64,000 nt of DNA, taken from NCBI GenBank assembly GCA_002633005.1, contig NMRA01000389.1:200041-264040 (forward strand), in the 5' to 3' direction. Shown piece by piece: positions 24,501 through 33,500 of this stretch. Source of the DNA: Phoronis australis. Lineage: Eukaryota; Phoronida; Phoronidae. Made by a program: the position numbers and the translations under genes. The notes below the pieces were generated by a model. The model worked only from the letters and a program-made list of their open reading frames with translations, ran no database searches and was not told the DNA's origin. Position 1 is the stretch's first letter, and each line of letters begins with the position of its first letter.

Positions 24501-27500
24501 CACAAAAAAACTAAAATTGCCACTAGGGGGCACACTGATACTCAGATCTGTCCGAAAGTTGTTGTCATTTGTTGTGAGCAGAATATAAATACACTTGCTA
24601 AATTTAGCAAAGATCCTGCAAACGGTTTAAGAGATACAGCCATGGGCGCAAAAAATAAACAAAACTGCCACTAGGAGGCGCCACAGTATACAAAATCATC
24701 GGAAAATCAGCGTCAGTCATCCTCTTCATAGTAAGAACATACATGCCAATTTTCACAATCATCCTCAGAGCCATTTGGTTGATAGAGGGTGGACGTCAAA
24801 AAACAGACTCAAAAACAGTGAAAATGGCCACTAGGTGGCGCAGACTTCGTAGAATCCATCCTAAAACAGAAGGTTCAAAAGAGCGAAGGTTCAATAGTCC
24901 AAAAATCATAAAAACGTAGAAGTTTCTACAGTCTCAAGGTTCTGTGGTCCGAAGGAACTATAGAACCAACTACAGAACCTTCAAACTATAGAAACTTCTG
25001 ACAACAGAACCTTCAGACTGCGGAACTGTACCCAAATTTCATTCTGGACACCTCAAGTTAGACGTCTTCTTCCTCTCATTTTCACACCCTGAATACTTCC
25101 TAGTACTTACTTGGCTCAACTCCAATAATATATTATGTTTTTTCGTAACAAACATTTTAAGAAAATTTCATTAATTAGTGACGGGCATGAACACCAATTG
25201 AGCATGACTGGTGCGGGTCACACACAAAATGTCCATCATACCAGCTAGGATGATATGTTTAAGCCAGATTTCTTTCAATATGCAAACACTTGTCCCTTCT
25301 TAGTTACAAGAACCAGAAATGCAACAAAAACTATATACCGGTAGTCATTATTTGGTTAGTACTGTCATGCACGACTGGAAGACTCAAGTTAATTGCAAAC
25401 TTTGGTTATACTAGACAATGACACATTATGTCTATCCTCTTCGTAGACATAACTGCAATACAACATGATAATGTAAGCTTTCATAGAAAATGAAACTAAT
25501 TATTGGCTTCCATAGTGAAACTAATTATTGGCATCCAACTTATTCTGTTGATGCAAAATGAATATTAAATTCTTTAAATCTCCAAATTTTATTGCAAACA
25601 GCAGTCAGAATTAGATAAACCTTGGTCTACAGGCTCCACAGTTACTTTTGAAATTCAACAGGAACACAACTTACCATGGTGTTTCGCACATTTCCGCCCG
25701 GAGTGATTGATGCGAATGGTCTTCTTAAGAACGCACGCCGAGCGATGCAGTTCACAGTGACTAGGGTACAAGATGCCATCAGAGCCACAGACAGGATGAT
25801 AACGGTTACCACAGAAACCAGAGTCACCACACAGGCATTCACCGTACTTGCACTTTTGTCCCGCGGGACACACCGCATTTGTACAGAGAACATCTGAAAA
25901 ATTCATAGATTCATTGGCTTGTTAACTGGGATAAGATTATGAAATGACTGGTACACATAAATAAATACAAACAAGACATGGGAAGGTTTTGCAAAGCAAC
26001 AATGGGTGCATGATGGCCCTGGCTGTCACCAGGTGGCACAAGCAGTTACTTCTACTGCACAGCGGATGGTACAGTTAACACTTTTAATATTACCAGTATG
26101 AAATGAACTGGTAATGACGTAACAAGAACACTTTCTCTAAGCTAGATCACAATAGGAGTCGTTTATACCAGTGCTCATGCACTCCAGTGCTTCGTAACAA
26201 GTCACAGCAGCCTTGGTCATAACATATGAACAGGACAAAACTTCAAAGAGAGAGCAAAAATGAATTTTCATCGTTTTAAGTTCATGTTTGAGTACATACA
26301 AAGTACACTTCAATCTCGGAGAAGCCTGCAGCCATCCCGAGAATGAATTAGGTGAGAGAATAAATCTGACAGACAACTAACAGTGTCCACCAAATGCTCA
26401 ATTGCCATCTAATGACAAACATTTTCTTGTCACTGCAACCAACGTCAGGGAAATGACTATTAGTTTCAAGAAAAAGAAAAATTTTGTGACCATAATAACA
26501 GAATTCAAATAAATGTGGTTCAGTTGGACATAACAACCCACTTAATTCTGCTATGGCATGTCATCACAAAAATCTACAAAAACTTCTGTCTTAACCTTTT
26601 CACAAATTGAGAATCTTTCCTCATTGTCCTAGCGGTGTTTATTAGTTTTTGTTTCCTTATTCAAAGGGTTATGATAAATTGTCTGGGTGTACATGAAACT
26701 TTCGCTTCACAGAACACAATCATTTAGCTGATTGCTGGATCGAAATGCACTCTAATCATTTTGCTATTATGTGGAAAAACCTATGACACAGCTAACAGAA
26801 ATCATTATTACTTACTAGGATTCTCCTTGGGCAAAACTCCAAACATGACTCAAAGTGCACATCATGTTTTCCATCACAATCTTCCTAGTGGTAATTCACA
26901 AACCATACACAACATTCACACTTGCTAAACACAACACGTTAATGTCATTTTTACATCAAAAGAATAAAAATAAACACTATATACTATGTGATGTTCTTTT
27001 GATCACTAAGGGTGCCCATAAAATACAGAACAGAAAAGTTCACGCTCTTCAAATAGGACTCAAGAGCTTTGAACAAAGCTCAAGAGCTTTGAACATGGCT
27101 CAGGTGTTTTCAAACACTGTTAATCATTTCTAAATAAGGCTCAACACCACGTATTAAAAGATGGACAAGAACATTTGATATCAACGAGACACGACTGTAT
27201 GGGTAACCTGTGCTACTGACTAGGGGAAATCCTTATGTCCATGGTTCAATATGTACAAGTTGTGTACAATAAATATGTCTCAGCTCACGACAGTTTCTAG
27301 AAAATAAACACAACTACGGTAACATTTGTTAAAATTTTTTTCATTTTCAATGTCATCTAACATTGCCAAATTTTCACAATTTTTTTTCCGATGGTAGCTA
27401 TAGTACATATGTAACATGAACATGATAAAGCCTTAATTTGATGTTACATATCTTTTATAAAAAGATAAAAGAAAATTTCACTTGTCCCGCAATATTGTGT

Positions 27501-30500
27501 CCTAAATTAAGATTTAACCAGACTACCTCCTCCTAACCACTCTTTGTTAATACTCTTCAACCACAGTAAGACATGTTTTCTGTTGTTCAGGGCCACAGTT
27601 CATAAAGATAAATGAGGCATACACATCACATCAGAGTAATGAATACACATTACTGGATAACCACCTATTCAGCAGAGTTTTTACTAGGTCACTCATATTG
27701 ATCGTTTTTAATCAGTACTTGGCACAAAATAGGGTAAGGCAATTTTTCACATATTTCGCACAAAAACAACTGTCAAAACAGTCATTTTTCTATGATTCAG
27801 AAGCTGATTACTTAGTTGCAAATAAAGAAAAAATAAATAAAATTGAACTTATTAAATGTATTCATGAAAATTATTCTTTATTACTTTCCTATTTATTTTT
27901 TGTACACAGTGTGTCATAATAAATTACATTTTTCCACCAACCAGCTCATCTTTTACTCTGCAACATAGCTTGTAGGAAAACCTAGGCAAAATGGATTCAA
28001 TAAATGTTGCTTTATGGCATCTACATTGTACAAACCAAGCTACAGGCTAAAATTTTCTTAATGTTTACATCAGGTGAAAATTTTGCCAAAATAAACCTTC
28101 ACTTATCCATCACACTGGGTAATAAATAGGTGAAGCATTGTGGGACATGGCATTAACAAACAGTCCATCTTTAACAGGGGTAATTAGGGAAGTCTGTGAT
28201 AAGACTAGAACTTGTTTAGTTATTTTCAGGCAACGCGGCTGGCTGTGGGTTTTCTATTTGTTTCGATAGTCAAATTACTGAATCCATGGCTACGAATCCC
28301 TACACGACTCTTTTCCTATTTTAGGAGATGAATTTTAATCAATATCTCTGCCATTACCATGAGTATACGATTGTTTTAATTGCACTTGCTTTCTGAAGAA
28401 CTACAGTTCTATGAGGCGAAATTATGCAATAGTGGAGGGGGTAACCTAGCTGTGACTAATTATACACCCTTGTATATCACCACACAAACAAATTACCCCG
28501 TTGTTATTTAATTAAAGGTGCATTGTGCCTGGTTTGGCTGGCTAAAAACGAAAATTGAATTTGGCCTTTTGCTCTCTTAAAATCTGTCTCTTACCGTGGT
28601 GGGATTCTATTTCTATTACCAACAGTCAAGAAAATCAAAATCACGAGCAACTCAAGAAAACGCTTCAGAGTCCAAAACTGCAAATTTAAAATGGCGCATG
28701 GACGCATTGCCTGTGACTTGAGTTGGTAACGGCAATGGTGAGCTATCCGGGTAAGGAATATTATGAAACCAATTGTATGAGAGCAAAAGGCCTAATTCGA
28801 TTTTTACCATTTTTAGCCAGCCAAGGTGATTGCAGCTTTAAGTCACCATATTAAAGTCACCTGGAGCCACAACTTTGAAAAACATTGTTTTGTTCGTGTT
28901 TTGGGATGGTACCCTTTGATTTATTTTGTCAGTATGGTAAGTTAGTGGTCATAATTACACACAATAGAAGCGTTCCATTTATTTCAGAATCCCACAAATT
29001 TTTGCAGGATTTTTTCAGGAATTTTTTCCAACAATCTGTTTGTACCCATTCAATAGAGGAATCCTGGCAAGTTCAGCAGGACATGAAAAGACATCTGTGA
29101 GACTGATAACATCAGTTAGTTACTCTACAAAAGTTGAGATGGAGCACCTGATGGTGAACAAGATGACATGGCCAACTATGTGTGTAAACAGGATTGAAAG
29201 AAACTATCAATCCTGTCATTGGCCAGTTCCCTGATGCCTCAATTAAAAAGTTCCCGTGAAGGTTAGAATCACTGCTGCAAAACATTACAGTCGAAGGCGT
29301 TGTTGATGAAGGGTAGCAAATGGGCAGTGGGGGGATTTTCTCCTCGACCAAAAAAATTCCCCTCTCAGAGAGCACAGACAGCAAGCTCAGTTTTGAGGTC
29401 GAGCAACTTTGCACCTGATCATCTCCTTGCCATGCCAACTATACCTCTACATACGAAATTAGGGAAGGAAGAAGCAATCCATGCTACCTGTGTTAGCGCA
29501 AGAGCTAACATACGGGTGACCATTTTCACACCATATCTACAACTAACTTTCTTTTGCCTATACTTGTGTAGTTCTGCACCTAAATATACATCAATTTCTT
29601 TTTCTCAACATGCACTGCACCTCCCGCTTCTTTTAACCTGGTGCCCATTCTACATTCTTGTCCACCACTTCCCCATGTCATCATTTCTGAGTTGTGTGTG
29701 TAAACAGTCATTTGACAACTTGCTCCTGCTATGTTACTTTGTGCCATGTCACATCTAAATTCTAAGCAGCATTCCCTTCCCTTGCTTCGTTGTCAGAGCA
29801 ATGGCTGTATTACTGTCATTGATCAAGAACAGTGTGGCTTAGAATTTTAACTGAGTAAACAAAGGTCATGTCATGAACATATGCATTATACAATTTTGAG
29901 AAATTTGATGGAACTCAGAATCCAAGCAAACTTATGTCCCAATGCAAATATCCTAGTAAAAATTTGCTTGAAAAAATACTGGGTGGTCGTTTCAGGCAAT
30001 TTTCACTTGAGAACATCGTTACTAATTCAGTGGACTGAGAGGAATTCATTGATTGATTCGATAGAATGACTCACCACCGCTAATATAAGTTATTCCCGGT
30101 TTAAAGTTTACAATTTTAGCTCAACCTACTTAGTACTGTGTGGAACATTAAATACCGCAATATAAGTGATTGAAGTTAACAAAACTAATTTTAACACTGT
30201 TTCACTTTTTCACAACCAGTGAACAAGACAATGCATGAGCTTCCCACGTATGCAGAACATTATTGAACAAGACACCCTAACATGAATATGTTTGCAGACT
30301 GACACTCTACTTGGATGATGTTAATTGTGGGCTGGAGTTTTCTGGTTCAAAGACAAACTTTAGCTGAATGTTTACGCACATAGCGATTCTGATGAGATCT
30401 ATAAATGCCCAAAGGAAGTTGAGTTGTCAGTTTTCAACATCGCTCGCTCGACATTTAAGGAGTAAATTAGAGTCCCAGGGGACACTCATCAAAGTTGCGG

Positions 30501-33500
30501 TCAGCAAGCAAATCGGTCAAACGTGCATTAGCAGGCTCAGACATTCCTGCATAGATCCTAACCTCAAACCCAGTATTGTAGTCAATACTGGGGTTGGCTT
30601 CCAGCATGTGGACAATGATAGTGACACAAAATATGAGCTAAACCTTCCACACTAGTTTCAGAGGTTAGAATATGATTTCAACCCCAAACAGATCATGCAA
30701 AACGCTAGCACGTAAAGAGACAAAGTGCTAAAATTATGAATTGACATAGTAGGCCAACCCTTCTACAATTGAGCTGCTTCATAGCCATTACCAGTGCTCT
30801 CCACTGTCAGAAAACATTAAATCCTATCGCCACAAAGAACACTTTGAGACCACTTTGTTTATGTTCGTTAGCCCACTTCCTGGTTTCCACACCACTGGTA
30901 AAACAGAAATATCACATCAATAAGAAAAATGACCAATCAAAACACTAAATGAATGGTTGACCAGAACAGAGACACACAAGTTGTGCAGTGAGTGTATATG
31001 GTAGCCACATACCAAGCTCTTTGTCTCCATCTTTCCTCTCCTCAGATGGGTTCCATGACATATACTTTGGTTCACTCCTTGCTCCACTGTGTTTCTAGAA
31101 TAAAACACAAAAGTACTACTTTGTAATTAATAATGTAAAGATCATGAAGAACCTCCTACATAACCTCTGCCACAATACAGTGCACTTTAATAGCCAAATG
31201 CCTACAAACTGCAGAACTTAACTTTGTAATAAAATATATTTGGAGCAGAAAACCAGTAGAATTTGATTTTTACTTTTTAACTTTTACACCAATCTAAAAT
31301 TTATTGGATCACATGACCATATCTTTATAATAAAATTTAGTGAAAAAGAAAAATACCTTCACATAAACAGCGGTATCAAGAACATTCCCAAATTTCATTT
31401 GAGCAAATCGTTCAAGCTGAAAATGTAAAAACCCTGCACATACAGTTTTCTACAATATTTCATTTTAGTTTCATCCCATTTCGAGGTTTTTAGTCCTATT
31501 TTTGACAGCACTTATGCATGAAGTGGAACATTTTAAAACCAATTCCTAACAGAGTGTGCAGAACAATATATAAAGCATAGTATGTGGAGCCTTCGCATGA
31601 ATCTGATCTCACATTTCTGTGATATGATGTTTGTATGTAAGTCAAATTTTTCTTATGTCCTACACAATCCTAAGCACATTTTTATTACCGTGAAAAACAT
31701 GCAACTTGGAGAATTTAACTTAAAGTGCATATTGCATGCACAACCCAGGCAAATTAACAACTAAAGTGTCATTCACACACAGACTTACCCTACAACAAGT
31801 TACTCCTGGAACGTGTCGCTAGGTTTGGGGGCTGTCTGTTTGCTATTTAAACTAGTGCAACTTGCCCCAGTTGTGACAATTTACTCCACATATCGAGGTA
31901 GGGTGGCTTGTTCTAAGGTAACTTGTGCCACTACTAATTGCAGTGTGGCTGCAAAGTTGACGGGCAAGGAGGAAGTTACTATCAACACCCTGAACTCTTG
32001 GTATTTTTGTGAAGGTCAGCATGCGCAGAGCGACAACTTCCACCTTGCGCTAGTTGTATATGTTTGTGTAGACACTGCTTAAAGCGAGGTAAGCTGCACT
32101 AGTGCAAATTGTTCTAGGGCAATTCCACGTGATTTGGTCCGATTTTTGCCTCCATCACGTTCTAAGGTAAGGCATATAGCTAGTGCTGGTTCTGATGACG
32201 CACTTCTGACTTTTGTTACATGAGGTCAAACTTGCTTGCTACTGCTTCCAAAAAATTTGTAAATATCAATGAAACAATCCATTTTTGAGAACAATACCTA
32301 TGAACTTTCAATTTTAGGACAAGTCAACGTTGTTGAGAAAGTACCTTAAGGTACCAGTGAACACCAGAAATCTAAGACCACTGCATTATACTAGACCGTT
32401 TTCTTTTCCAATTCATAACCATATCTCAATGTCAAAAGACTGCCACATCACTTCATGGCTCATTTTGATTGATAACAATGCAAGACACAAGTTAATCAAA
32501 GTACATGGAGATAGTATAACTCAATACATCTCAGAACCATTATCTACATGATGGATTAAAAGCGAAATAACTAGTAGGTTTTTAATTTCCCTAAGAAGCG
32601 GCAGTATAACACAGCGGGAGTCACTACAAAAACTCAACCTGGCTGCATCCAGAGAAGGAAGTTTCTTGCAAGGAAAGCAAGATCACTTAAAGTAGAACTT
32701 GCACGCTAATTCCTTATCTCTGTGATTGCTTGGCCAAAGCAGTTAGAAAGCAAAGTATAGCAACATGTGAATATGAAGTAGGTTGAAAATTTCCAAATGT
32801 TTTAAGAACAAGTTTGCGTTGAAAATTGTCCAGTAAGTATTGTGATGTGGTGTTGGGGAATAACACTGCACGATGCGGGTTATGTGAGCCCCGAAGGTAC
32901 GTCATTAGTGCAAAGGTCACCTATTTACAGAATGTTTTGTGTTCACATTTACACGTTGTCAATGAATACAACTACACTTTACTTAGCGTAGATGATGTTC
33001 AAATAGCATTGTCGTTTAGTTCCAGCTATACATTAGCATAGTTAGGACCATGCAAATACATCTTTAAGGTTAACTCAACAAGGTCTTGTGTCTGGGTGCG
33101 TTATGTCATAACAAGCTTTCATTGCTCAGAAAATGAAAAGGAATCTCATCAGTTTAGGGGAGAAATATTTTGCAAAAAAATGTCTTTTTATTTTTAAATG
33201 CATCTAGTATGGTACTGAGAGCCTACAAGGTTTAGAAAATTTGTTCACTGGTAGCAATGGTTCTGAAAGCGGTAAATAATAAATTAGGAGCTGCTTATCT
33301 TATACTTAAAAAGGGAAATAATTGATCACTTGTCCACCGTATTATGCCATAAATTGGAGAGATTTGACTGCACTGAGAATAGCGATTATAAAATAATAAT
33401 CGATCAGGCATTCAGAAAAAAGGCTACAGTGTAAAAAATCAAAGATTACTTATTCATTTGCATGAAGTATTTTTAAAAATGCGAGATTGTCCGTGTATTC

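Larger units (their letters stand above)
25894..31012 (-). other. FSTL-like intron 3 (5.1 kb)
   Basis: A large intron. It holds a lone CTCF-like site at 26026, a short tandem repeat (CTCAAGAGCTTTGAACA, 27058-27100), a TTAA-flanked MITE at 28516-28837 and a small perfect hairpin (TGTTAGC/GCTAACA near 29493). Plus- and minus-strand open stretches around 29.1-29.8 kb have no recognisable family. Confidence 0.5.

Noticed and set aside
23832-24533. Long minus-strand open frames (up to 138 codons)
   Set aside because: They coincide with tandem monomers of the CTCF-like repeat, have no start or splice context, and related frames recur in every copy. Kept only as a possible repeat property.
25642-25897. 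Open frames on other strands and frames over the Kazal exon
   Set aside because: Shadows of the Cys-rich FSTL exon, which has the conserved residues and splice phases.
29040-29758. Overlapping open frames on both strands around 29.0-29.8 kb
   Set aside because: No family resemblance; may be an ancient repeat, but there is no second copy in the window to support it.
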